Below are positions 57,356-64,000 of a stretch of DNA of 64,000 bases, one piece after another (the first letter of the stretch is position 1; each line of letters opens with the position of its first letter). The position numbers and the translations under genes are program-made. Source of the stretch: Candidatus Hydrogenedentota bacterium (GTDB taxonomy: Bacteria; Hydrogenedentota; Hydrogenedentia; Hydrogenedentales; SLHB01); contig JADLHJ010000003.1 of the NCBI GenBank assembly GCA_020848835.1, positions 1-64,000 of the forward strand, given 5' to 3'. Below the pieces are notes generated by a model that searched no databases, was not told the DNA's origin, and was given only the letters and a program-made list of their open reading frames with translations.

Positions 57356-57721
57356 TTATTTCTTCTCCATATCGACTAGTGTTGTAAATCCGCCGTAGGA
57401 CATCTTCTTCAAGTCAAAGGGCATCTTCTTCGTTGCCCAAACGGCGAGCCGCGGGTCTTTCATCACTTTCATGTTCACCTTGTTGCGGTGTGCGCGCGAT
57501 TTAAAGACGATGTAGGAAAACACGACCGTCTCGCTCGGTTTCGTTTTCAACAACTTCGTGAATGGCGGACAATGCTTGGCTGACATGTCCTCCGCAACGC
57601 ATTCCTTGTAATCCAGCGCGCCATGCTCGATCCAAATTTTTCCGGCCATCGACGCCATCTTCTGGTAGGCCTTGATATTCTTCTTCGGCACGGGGATGAC
57701 ATATCCATCGACGTATTTCAT
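57356..57721 (-). CDS. DUF1428 family protein
   Basis: 121 aa from ATG 57721 (AGGAG 8 nt upstream; the ATG at 57727 sits too close to that site). MKYVDGYVIPVPKKNIKAYQ, EHGALDYKECVAED and FSYIVFKSRAHRNKVN are the DUF1428 signature segments. A ferredoxin-fold (dimeric alpha-beta barrel) protein of unknown function, often next to AHSA1 and DoxX genes, as here. Confidence 0.9.
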   Translation of the reverse strand: MKYVDGYVIPVPKKNIKAYQKMASMAGKIWIEHGALDYKECVAEDMSAKHCPPFTKLLKTKPSETVVFSYIVFKSRAHRNKVNMKVMKDPRLAVWATKKMPFDLKKMSYGGFTTLVDMEKK

Positions 57722-57774
57722 GTCCATTACTCCTAATGGTTGCGGTTTGCACCAATGTCAGGAACGATAATTTT

Positions 57775-57822
57775 CGTACTCGTGCTCGTACTCGTACTCG
57801 TACTCGTGCTCGTAATCGAATA
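57775..57822. repeat. Hexanucleotide tandem repeat (CGTACT/CGTGCT)
   Basis: Eight units of 6 bp: CGTACT x4 and CGTGCT x2 in the first six, then two degenerate units (CGTAAT, CGAATA). It lies in the 105-bp gap between the DoxX and DUF1428 genes, ending 4 nt before the DoxX stop. Slippage could change the spacing inside the transcript. Confidence 0.9.
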
Positions 57823-57826
57823 CCTG

Positions 57827-58243
57827 CTACTTCAATTTGCTTCTAAAAGGTATCAGCGCGCGAACCCGCGCATCACGCAAAAACAAACCACCCCAAAGCA
57901 AAATACCGAACACTATCGGAGTGGCAACCTGCGCAATCGGATCGCCGTTACGCGTATGCACGTCCACCGCACCCCCAAGGTAACCGGTCAACAAGATCGC
58001 GCCGAGCACGGAAGTCTGCGGAACGAGATACAAGATCGTGCTACCAAGCTCCGCAATGCCAAGCGTCATTAACGCCCCAGACGGATACCCCATCTTCGCG
58101 AAACCGTCCACTGCCTGCGGGTTCCTACTGAGTTTCATGTACGCACTGAAACACAACATGAACACGGGCCCGGCAGCCAGTACCCATCCCAGCCAATACA
58201 TCCATTTCGGTTGCGCAGTCGCTACCGGGTTCTCCGTTACCAT
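57827..58243 (-). CDS. DoxX-like membrane protein
   Basis: 138 aa with four membrane helices. KWMYWLGWVLAAGPVFMLCF, then SAYMKLSRNPQAVDGFAKMGYP and LGIAELGSTILYLVPQTSVLGAILLTGYLGGAV are DoxX-like family hallmarks. AAGGAG-6 nt-ATG. Typically found with AHSA1 proteins and ECF sigma factors; function unknown. Confidence 0.88.
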   Translation of the reverse strand: MVTENPVATAQPKWMYWLGWVLAAGPVFMLCFSAYMKLSRNPQAVDGFAKMGYPSGALMTLGIAELGSTILYLVPQTSVLGAILLTGYLGGAVDVHTRNGDPIAQVATPIVFGILLWGGLFLRDARVRALIPFRSKLK

Positions 58244-58264
58244 ATTGATCTCCTTATCCTGTTA

Positions 58265-58744
58265 TTAAGATTGATGTTTGTTTTCAACAAATTCCGCGAG
58301 CTTGTCGAGGCAAGTAGACCAGCCGCCGCGATGTCCGTCGCGCTGCTCAATCTCCTCGAATATTTGTTGATTCAACGTAAATGCCGTCTGGTTTCCGCGA
58401 TCGGCAAACGTCAGCGTTACGACATTATCCAGCCACACCTTCCCATCGTTGTCCTCGCGCACCCACGTGAATACCAGTTTCTCCGGCTTCTTGATCTCTT
58501 TATAAGTGCCGCTGACCCAATGCTCCTTGCCGTCCGGCCCAAGCATGCAATAGCGATATGAACCGCCCACACGAAAATCCATGCTGCAATGCGGTACCGT
58601 AAAATCCTTCGGCCCAAACCACCGCGCAACATGTTCGCACTTCGTCCACGCGTCAAACACAAGTTCCCGCGGCGCGTCAAACGTGCGCGTGATAATGAGG
58701 ACGCGCTCCGAAGCTACGGCAGTTCCATGATTGTGTAGCGCCAT
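58265..58744 (-). CDS. SRPBCC/AHSA1 domain protein (copy A)
   Basis: 159 aa from ATG 58744, 5 nt after the previous AHSA1 stop; the longer frame lies inside that gene. RTFDAPRELVFDAWTKCEHVARWFGP and GGSYRYCMLGPDGKEHWVSG are AHSA1 hallmarks. A helix-grip fold that binds hydrophobic ligands; not a chaperone activator as in eukaryotes. Paralogue of the gene upstream. Confidence 0.88.
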   Translation of the reverse strand: MALHNHGTAVASERVLIITRTFDAPRELVFDAWTKCEHVARWFGPKDFTVPHCSMDFRVGGSYRYCMLGPDGKEHWVSGTYKEIKKPEKLVFTWVREDNDGKVWLDNVVTLTFADRGNQTAFTLNQQIFEEIEQRDGHRGGWSTCLDKLAEFVENKHQS

Positions 58745-58749
58745 GATAA

Positions 58750-59193
58750 TTAGTGATCCTTCGGCATCGCCGCCAAAACCGCTTCGAGCTTGTCGAAATT
58801 CTGTTCGTTCGCTTCCGCCACAAATCCCTTTACGCATTCGCATTCCTCCGCCGTATCGAAGATCATCCGAAATGTAACGGCGGTCTTTCCGCCCGCGTCC
58901 TCAAATTTCGCCGTGACCCGGAACCGATGCATGGGCCTCAGATGATCGAACACAATCCGCTCGGGCGCGCGCATTTCCACGAACTCACTTTCGTTGTGGT
59001 AGTCCGTCCCATCGGGCCCGTGCATCGTAAATTTCCACGCGCCGCCAGGACAAAACTCGAAAATATGAAAGGTATTCGTGAATCCCTTCGGCCCCCACCA
59101 CTGCGCCAGCAGCGCGGCGTCGGACCACGCACGAAACACGCACTCGCGCGGTGCGTTCATAGTCCGTTTCGTCACAATGTCACAATCGTTCAT
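58750..59193 (-). CDS. SRPBCC/AHSA1 domain protein (copy B)
   Basis: 147 aa from ATG 59193. RTMNAPRECVFRAWSDAALLAQWWGP, then FEFCPGGAWKFTMHGPDG and FDTAEECECVKGFVAEANEQNFDKL. Tandem paralogue of copy A with a slightly shorter C-terminus. 10 nt after the MoeB gene. Confidence 0.88.
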   Translation of the reverse strand: MNDCDIVTKRTMNAPRECVFRAWSDAALLAQWWGPKGFTNTFHIFEFCPGGAWKFTMHGPDGTDYHNESEFVEMRAPERIVFDHLRPMHRFRVTAKFEDAGGKTAVTFRMIFDTAEECECVKGFVAEANEQNFDKLEAVLAAMPKDH

Positions 59194-59203
59194 TGTATTT
59201 GCC

Positions 59204-60376
59204 TTAATACGTGGGCATCGACGGATCGATCGCGCGCGCCCATTCGAGTATTCCGCCTTGCACGTTCTTGACCTTCGCGAATCCCGCTTCACGTAGGATC
59301 CCGACCGCTTTGGCGCTACGTACACCACCTTTGCAATGCACCGCAATGTCGCGCGATTTATCGAGCTCGTGCATTCGCATCGGCAACTCCCCCAGCGGAA
59401 TCAGCTTGGCACCATCGATATGGCAAATCGCCCATTCCTCTGGGTTTCGCACGTCGAGAATGTCAAAATCATCGCCGCGATTCAGACGCGCTTTCACATC
59501 TTCAACGGTCGTTTCAAAACTGGATTCCACTTGGGCTGCTCCCGTCTCTTCACCACGCACACCGCAAAATTGTTCGTAATCAATCAGCGCTTTGATTGTT
59601 GGGTCGTCGCCGCACATCGGACATTCCGGATTGCGCTTAATCTTCACCTCGCGAAACTTCATTTCCATCGCATCGTAAAGCAACAATCGCGCTATCAGCG
59701 GGCGGCCTTTACCCAATATCAACTTGATTGCTTCTGTTGCCTGGATGCAACCGATCACGCCCGGCAAAATCCCTAGTACGCCGCCCTCCGCACAACTCGG
59801 CACCGCTCCGGGTGGCGGCGGCTCCGCAAACAAACAGCGGTAGCAGGGCCCGCCCTTTGTCGCAAATACCGACGCCTGTCCCTCGAATCGATAGATCGAG
59901 CCATAGATATTGGGTTTTCCCAACAGGACACATGCGTCGTTCGTCAAATATCGCGTCGGAAAATTGTCCGTGCCGTCGATGACAATGTCGTAAGGCTCGA
60001 TCAATCCAAGCGCATTATCGGAAGTGATGCGTGTCTCGTGCCTCACTATTTCGATCTCTGGATTTATCGCGGATAGATGTTCTGCCGCTGAATCGATCTT
60101 CTTTCGGCCCACATCGTTCGTGGTGTGCATCACTTGCCGCTGAAGATTCGAATAATCGACAACATCAAAATCGACGATTCCGATCTTTCCAACACCGGCC
60201 GCAGCCAAATACAAACCCAGCGGCGATCCCAAACCTCCCGCGCCAATGAGCAACACCTTTGCGGCTTTCAACCGCTTCTGCCCATCCATTGCCACCTCAG
60301 GCATGATCAGGTGCCGGCTATACCGCGCGATTTCCTGCGGCGTCAGCGAAGTATCTGACTCATTCGACATCATCAT
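59204..60376 (-). CDS. moeB: MoeB/ThiF-type adenylyltransferase with C-terminal rhodanese
   Basis: 390 aa. The E1-like domain has the ATP loop GAGGLGS (45-51), metal/adenylate residues around IDGTDNFPTR, and two CxxC zinc pairs (178/181 and 252/255). A rhodanese domain (about 290-385) has active Cys348 in HCKGGVRSA. It adenylates and sulfurates the C-terminal GG of a MoaD/ThiS-type carrier, encoded just upstream with a 4-nt overlap. Fusion of E1 and rhodanese is also seen in the MOCS3/CysO-type systems; whether it feeds molybdopterin, thiamine or cysteine is not shown. Confidence 0.92.
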   Translation of the reverse strand: MMMSNESDTSLTPQEIARYSRHLIMPEVAMDGQKRLKAAKVLLIGAGGLGSPLGLYLAAAGVGKIGIVDFDVVDYSNLQRQVMHTTNDVGRKKIDSAAEHLSAINPEIEIVRHETRITSDNALGLIEPYDIVIDGTDNFPTRYLTNDACVLLGKPNIYGSIYRFEGQASVFATKGGPCYRCLFAEPPPPGAVPSCAEGGVLGILPGVIGCIQATEAIKLILGKGRPLIARLLLYDAMEMKFREVKIKRNPECPMCGDDPTIKALIDYEQFCGVRGEETGAAQVESSFETTVEDVKARLNRGDDFDILDVRNPEEWAICHIDGAKLIPLGELPMRMHELDKSRDIAVHCKGGVRSAKAVGILREAGFAKVKNVQGGILEWARAIDPSMPTY

Positions 60377-60675
60377 CCACCCGCCATCGCGCCGATAACG
60401 AAATACGTTTCTTGTCCACTCACTACGGCCTCCGGCAACGGCGCGTCCAAATCCTCATTTGATAGATCTTCCTCGCACGCATAGAACCGTATAAACGGGC
60501 GGCGCTTTTTTGTCACATGATCGCGAATCGTCCCGCACAACATCGGGTACTTCGATTCCACCGCGTCAATCACCGTGCGTTGCGTCACCGCGCCGTCAAC
60601 TTCTACGACGATTTCGCCGTCCACATGCGACAATGTTTTCAGATGTGTTGGCAAAGAAACCCGAATCGCAGCCAT
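60373..60675 (-). CDS. MoaD/ThiS family sulfur carrier protein
   Basis: 100 aa from ATG 60675; the longer frame overlaps the VOC gene. MAAIRVSLPTHLKTL start, a beta-grasp core (VTQRTVIDAVESKYPMLCGTIRD) and the C-terminal AMAGG, whose last Gly is activated by the adjacent MoeB. Ubiquitin-like carrier; the coupling to MoeB by ATGA overlap supports a dedicated pair. A CysO/MoaD-like role in cysteine or cofactor sulfuration is possible. Confidence 0.88.
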   Translation of the reverse strand: MAAIRVSLPTHLKTLSHVDGEIVVEVDGAVTQRTVIDAVESKYPMLCGTIRDHVTKKRRPFIRFYACEEDLSNEDLDAPLPEAVVSGQETYFVIGAMAGG

Positions 60676-60689
60676 ACCCACTCCAATCC

Positions 60690-61049
60690 TTACTGCACAA
60701 ACACCAGCAGCACGCCCGAAGGATCGATAACGTGCAACACCGACCATTCTTTTTCGACAGTCTCGGGCGGCATCACACGAACGGTATCGAATCCACCGCT
60801 TTCTTTGACGCGAAGCGCGTGCCGATGCCACTCCTCAACGTCGTCAACAGGCATCACCACCATAAAATTCTCGGCCCAATCTTTCACATAATAATTCTGC
60901 AACCGAAAGCGAAAGCCGTTCAGCTCGCAATCGACCGTATCGCCGAAACCTTTTGACAAGGTGAAACCCAGCGCCGCGTAAAACCGCTGAGACAATTCGA
61001 AATCCTTCGCGGGCATATACACTTTGAAATCTTTGATGCTCGGCGCCAT
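60690..61049 (-). CDS. Single-domain VOC protein
   Basis: 119 aa. Glyoxalase-like fold: IKDFKVYMPAKDFELSQRFYAALGF, then FRLQNYYVKDWAENFMVVMPVDDVEEWH and a C-terminal IDPSGVLLVFVQ. It keeps potential metal ligands (Glu/His) only partly, so ligand-binding rather than catalysis is possible. 14 nt upstream of the MoaD gene. Confidence 0.82.
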   Translation of the reverse strand: MAPSIKDFKVYMPAKDFELSQRFYAALGFTLSKGFGDTVDCELNGFRFRLQNYYVKDWAENFMVVMPVDDVEEWHRHALRVKESGGFDTVRVMPPETVEKEWSVLHVIDPSGVLLVFVQ

Positions 61050-61064
61050 TGCGTATTTACCTTG

Positions 61065-61955
61065 TTACGCCGATTTCGCCGCGTCTTCCAGCGTCTTGTA
61101 ATCCAACTTCCGCATCTGCATCACCGCATGATGCACGCGCGCCGCCGTCTTCGGGTTCTCCATCCATTTGCCCAGCGCCGCTGGCACAATCTGCCACGAT
61201 ATGCCGTAGCGATCTTCCAGCCATCCACACATGCTTTCCTTTCCGCCGCTGCCGGAAAGCTTGTCCCAATAATGGTCGATTTCCGCTTGGGACTCGCAGT
61301 TCACAAAGAATGAAATCGCCCCGGTCAGCGGAAACTCATGCTTATACGCACTATCCATCGCGCGAAATTCATAGCCGTCAAGCGTGAAAATGCCCAGCAT
61401 CAACGTTCCCTCGGGATCGTGCTGATCTGGCCCCCAGTGCATCGCGCTTTCAACCTTCGCATGCTCGAAGATCGAAACAAAAAAGGTCATCGCTTCCTCG
61501 GCCTTGCCGTGGTTCTTGTCGTAAAACATCACGAACGGACTAATTTTTTGCGGGCGCGCACCGAGATTGATCTGCCACGACACGCCAAACTTGTCCTGGC
61601 ACCAACCAAATTTCTCGCTGAATGGATATTTGTCCAGCGGCATAAGCGCCATGCCATCTTTCGATAGTCCTTCCCAAAGCTTGTCCACTTCTTCCGCCGT
61701 CGCACAGTTCACAAAGAAAGAAATCGCCGGCGTTAGTTTGTAGTGAGGCCCGCCGTTCAGGCCCATGAACTCGTGTCCGGCCAGCGTGAATACAATCGTC
61801 ATCACCGCGCCTTCCTGCTGACCTGTAGCTTGCGCCGCTTCTTTGCCGTAGCGCATCACATTGCCCGTCGAAGAATTCTCAAAGAGCGAAGTATATAAAC
61901 TCACCGCTTCTTCGATGTTGTTGTTAAACCAAATACACGGGGTGATGCCTTGCAT
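61065..61955 (-). CDS. Duplicated PhnB/3-demethylubiquinone-methyltransferase-like VOC protein
   Basis: 296 aa of two similar halves (about 1-130 and 132-290). Each has 'PCIWFNNNIEEAVSLYTSLFENS'-type and 'FFVNCATAEEVDKLWEGLSKDG'-type segments and ends WGWCQDKFGVSWQIN or GWLEDRYGISWQIV. PhnB-type VOC proteins bind small molecules; the '3-demethylubiquinone methyltransferase' label in databases is not supported by SAM motifs here. GGAAG precedes ATG. Confidence 0.88.
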   Translation of the reverse strand: MQGITPCIWFNNNIEEAVSLYTSLFENSSTGNVMRYGKEAAQATGQQEGAVMTIVFTLAGHEFMGLNGGPHYKLTPAISFFVNCATAEEVDKLWEGLSKDGMALMPLDKYPFSEKFGWCQDKFGVSWQINLGARPQKISPFVMFYDKNHGKAEEAMTFFVSIFEHAKVESAMHWGPDQHDPEGTLMLGIFTLDGYEFRAMDSAYKHEFPLTGAISFFVNCESQAEIDHYWDKLSGSGGKESMCGWLEDRYGISWQIVPAALGKWMENPKTAARVHHAVMQMRKLDYKTLEDAAKSA

Positions 61956-61958
61956 GTT

Positions 61959-62159
61959 TCACTTCCTTTTCATGCTTGCGCCATGACCAGCGCACAATGA
62001 TTTCCAGAATTGCTCATAGGGGACGCTGCGCTTTTCATGCTTCGCTTTCCAATGTGCATCGATGCCGTCCCATCCGTTTCCTCGGAAAGCGTGGTTGCAG
62101 ATCGGACACACCCGCGAGCCTTCCATGGGCACGTTGTGTTTACAGCAGAGGCACTCCAT
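61959..62159 (-). CDS. Small zinc-finger-like protein (66 aa)
   Basis: 66 aa. N-terminal CLCCKHN and CPICNH give a four-Cys zinc knuckle (C4, C6 or following pair with C18, C21), followed by H-x-K-x-K-H (HWKAKHEK). Its ATG overlaps the propeller-gene stop by 1 nt (TAATG), and its stop is 3 nt from the PhnB-like ATG. Not assigned to a named family. Confidence 0.62.
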   Translation of the reverse strand: MECLCCKHNVPMEGSRVCPICNHAFRGNGWDGIDAHWKAKHEKRSVPYEQFWKSLCAGHGASMKRK

Positions 62160-63337
62160 TACTGCAGCACCTGTACCTCAACCGACAACACTGGCGGCAG
62201 ATCGCGCACAATCGCATCCCACGAATCGCCGCCGTCGCGCGACGCATACACCTGACCGCCCGTAGTGCCGAAGTACACGCCGCAATCGTCCAGATTGTCC
62301 ACGCACATCGCATCGCGGAGGATGTTCACGTAACAATTCTCCTGCGGCAGTCCTTTTGTCATCGGTTCCCAATCCATGCCACCCGACTTGCTGCGGTACA
62401 CGCGCAGCTTACCCTCCGGCGGGTAGTGTTCTGAGTCACTCTTGATCGGGACTACGAAAACCGTATTCGGCTCATGCGCGTGTACGTCGATCGGGAATCC
62501 GAAATCGCTCGGCAGATCGCCGCTCACTTCGTACCACGTTTCGCCCGCGTCATCGCTGCGGCACACGTCCCAATGTTTCTGCATGAACAACGTGTTCGGC
62601 CGCGACGGATGCATCGCGATGCGGTGGATGCAATGTCCGATCTCCGCATTCGGATCGGGAATGTACAGAGAGCTCAGGCCTTTTGTAATCGTCTTCCACG
62701 TCTTGCAGCAGTCGTCCGTGCGGAAACAACCTGCGGAAGAGATCGCGCCGTACATGCGGTCTTCGTTAGACGGATCGATGATGATCGTGTGTAATCCAAG
62801 TCCGCCGGCGCCCGGCGCCCACTGCGAGCCGGTACCGTTGCCGCGCAGGCCGGACATTTCCTGCCAAGTCTTCCCGCCATCTTTCGAACGAAACATCGCC
62901 GCATCTTCTACACCCGCAAAAATCGTGTCGGGGTCCGAAAGAGACGGCTCGATATGCCACACGCGCTTGAACTCCCACGGATGCTGCGTGCCGTCGTACC
63001 ACAAGTGCGTCGTCAGCGGCGCGGCGGCCTCGTCATATACGAACTTGTTGCTCTCGCCCATCGGCATGCCCTCGGGCGTCGTAGTTGGCGCGCCTGCGGG
63101 CGTACCCGGTTGGAACCACGTCTTGCCGCCATCGTCGGAGCGCTGGATGATCTGTCCAAACCATCCGCTTGTCTGCGATACGAAGATCCGGTCCTTATCA
63201 ACCGGCGATCCTTTCATGTGATAAATTTCCCAGCCCGCAAAGTGCGGCCCGCGCACGTCCCATTTTTTGCGCTTGCCGTCCGACTCGAGAATGAATGCGC
63301 CCTTGCGCGTACCGACCAGTACTCGTACCGAACTCAT
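62159..63337 (-). CDS. Sialidase-like/BNR-repeat beta-propeller protein
   Basis: 392 aa without a clear signal peptide (starts [17 protein letters not shown]). BNR/Asp-box motifs S-x-D-x-G-x-x-W recur: [55 protein letters not shown] and [11 protein letters not shown], six copies spaced about 50-60 residues. A cytoplasmic six- to seven-bladed propeller of the WD40/YVTN/BNR group, commonly mislabelled exo-alpha-sialidase. AAGGAG-6 nt-ATG. Confidence 0.85.
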   Translation of the reverse strand: MSSVRVLVGTRKGAFILESDGKRKKWDVRGPHFAGWEIYHMKGSPVDKDRIFVSQTSGWFGQIIQRSDDGGKTWFQPGTPAGAPTTTPEGMPMGESNKFVYDEAAAPLTTHLWYDGTQHPWEFKRVWHIEPSLSDPDTIFAGVEDAAMFRSKDGGKTWQEMSGLRGNGTGSQWAPGAGGLGLHTIIIDPSNEDRMYGAISSAGCFRTDDCCKTWKTITKGLSSLYIPDPNAEIGHCIHRIAMHPSRPNTLFMQKHWDVCRSDDAGETWYEVSGDLPSDFGFPIDVHAHEPNTVFVVPIKSDSEHYPPEGKLRVYRSKSGGMDWEPMTKGLPQENCYVNILRDAMCVDNLDDCGVYFGTTGGQVYASRDGGDSWDAIVRDLPPVLSVEVQVLQ

Positions 63338-63360
63338 GCCACACTCCTTTTCCGTTTAAA

Positions 63361-63440
63361 ACTCGTTACCAAGCTCCCGCCTTTCTTCTCGTTACCAAGC
63401 TCCCGCTTGGTAGCGCACTCTTGAAAAGCTCCGCTTTGCT
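63361..63440 (-). repeat. REP-like hairpin element, copy 3 plus partial unit
   Basis: A partial unit (63361-63380) and a full unit (63386-63440). The full unit has stem arms GTTACCAAGC and GCTTGGTAGC, spacer GCACTCTTGA and a second palindrome AAAGCTCCGCTTT. Compared with copy 2 the left-arm C4 became A and the pairing G became T, a compensatory change. It sits between the SRPBCC and propeller genes. Confidence 0.78.
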
Positions 63441-63458
63441 CTTGCCAGAAGTTGTCAG

Positions 63459-64000
63459 CTATGCGTGCCCAGCTTCCTTCTCCGCAACTGCCTTCAATGA
63501 AGCCAGCCCCTGCTCAAAACTGCCGCCAACCATTGCGTCCATGTTCACAAACACAGAAAACACCTTTCCAATAAATGCGTTATTGCCGTCCATCGTCCAC
63601 GACACATTCGTACCATCGCCTTCCGGTTTAAATAAGAATTGGACCTTGTTTGTCGCCTGCATTGGCTTGACGAAATCAAGCTTCAACACAATCCGATCGT
63701 TCGGCTTCGATTCCGTGATCGTCATTTTGCCTTCACCCGCTTGGCTATTCCCGACCCACGCATACGTCGCGCCTTCGCCCGCGGTTTTTTCCGAATACGT
63801 GCGCTTCAAATTCGGATCGAGATTTTCCCAGGGCGACCATCCGCGCCATTTCTGAAAATCGTTGACATGCGGAAATATGGCGGAAGGCGGCGCCGAAATC
63901 GTCGCGCTCCGCGTTATCGTGAACGTATCCGGCTTCGTCGCTGCAAACCCCAACACAGCTATAATCGCGATAAGCAGCGCGATAACCACGGCCAAAATCG
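63459..64000 (-). CDS. Membrane-anchored SRPBCC (polyketide-cyclase-like) protein, 5' partial
   Basis: At least 180 residues; the frame stays open to the window edge, so the true start is probably outside it. An N-terminal hydrophobic helix (VVIALLIAIIAVLGFAA) precedes an SRPBCC domain: FTITRSATISAPPSAIFPHVNDFQKW, then GWSPWENLDP and VSWTMDGNNAF. This type (YndB/polyketide cyclase 2) binds lipophilic ligands; a membrane-tethered version is a common variant. First visible gene of the 3' block. Confidence 0.85.
   Translation of the reverse strand, partial: ILAVVIALLIAIIAVLGFAATKPDTFTITRSATISAPPSAIFPHVNDFQKWRGWSPWENLDPNLKRTYSEKTAGEGATYAWVGNSQAGEGKMTITESKPNDRIVLKLDFVKPMQATNKVQFLFKPEGDGTNVSWTMDGNNAFIGKVFSVFVNMDAMVGGSFEQGLASLKAVAEKEAGHA

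Noticed and set aside
61065..61955. 3-demethylubiquinone methyltransferase activity
   Set aside because: No SAM-binding motif; the fold is a duplicated VOC module and the database label is historical.

Overview
The window (about 57% GC, dense coding, ATGA and TAATG stop/start overlaps) looks like part of the chromosome of an uncultured Gram-negative bacterium. It has MreBCD/PBP2/RodA elongation genes, type IV-pilin-like proteins, a multiheme cytochrome c, a lipoprotein, a V-type ATPase, ceramidase-like and sialidase-like secreted proteins and many small VOC/SRPBCC proteins. This mix fits Hydrogenedentota or a neighbouring PVC/FCB-type lineage. That placement is inferred from gene content only; there is no rRNA gene in the window. 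I found no tRNA, rRNA, CRISPR array, IS element or prophage.

Layout. 1-158: 3' end of a pilin-like gene and its terminator. 230-6282 (minus): two tandem membrane-anchored SGNH hydrolases and a membrane-embedded spermidine-synthase-like protein. 6476-11522 (plus): carbamoyltransferase, SxtJ and DUF5989 (the sxtI-J-K order), then larB-larC and coaD. 11528-19001 (minus): mreB-mreC-mreD-mrdA-rodA-rng behind a recognisable promoter. 19153-23631 (minus): Tat-type amidohydrolase, six-heme cytochrome c, two small unknowns and a ceramidase-like protein. 23762-28218: esterase, a GT39/TPR membrane protein and a five-bladed-propeller protein. 28219-29971: a structured leader, an R2-like ligand-binding oxidase and a broken beta-helix gene. 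30126-35743 (plus): DEAD-box helicase, two tandem GT39-type glycosyltransferases and a CE15-like lipoprotein esterase. 35745-42786 (minus): ECF sigma, anti-sigma, two GspF proteins, GspE and four pseudopilins.

42953-44782 is a DUF885 protein. 44845-56254 (minus) is a complete V-type ATPase in the ntpF-I-K-E-C-G-A-B-D order of Enterococcus hirae. It is preceded by an AtpI-like protein and a second ceramidase-like protein and followed by a receiver-domain protein. Its K subunit carries all five side-chain positions of the E. hirae Na+ site, so a Na+-coupled enzyme is predicted. 56414-64000 (minus) is one run of small genes: SRPBCC, sialidase-like propeller, a zinc protein, PhnB/VOC, MoaD/ThiS, MoeB-rhodanese, two AHSA1 proteins, DoxX, DUF1428 and a two-domain VOC protein.

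Most worth following up: the SxtI-J-K trio beside two SGNH hydrolases (a probable surface-polymer carbamoylation/acyl-modification locus outside any toxin cluster); the predicted Na+ V-ATPase with REP-like hairpins inside its operon; hairpin elements whose stems vary in a compensatory way; the R2lox gene with an attenuator-like leader and a neighbouring one-stop pseudogene; and a secretin-less pseudopilus operon with two F proteins under an ECF sigma/anti-sigma pair. Start codons were moved inward from the longest open frame in several genes where a Shine-Dalgarno site, signal peptide or family alignment supported it.
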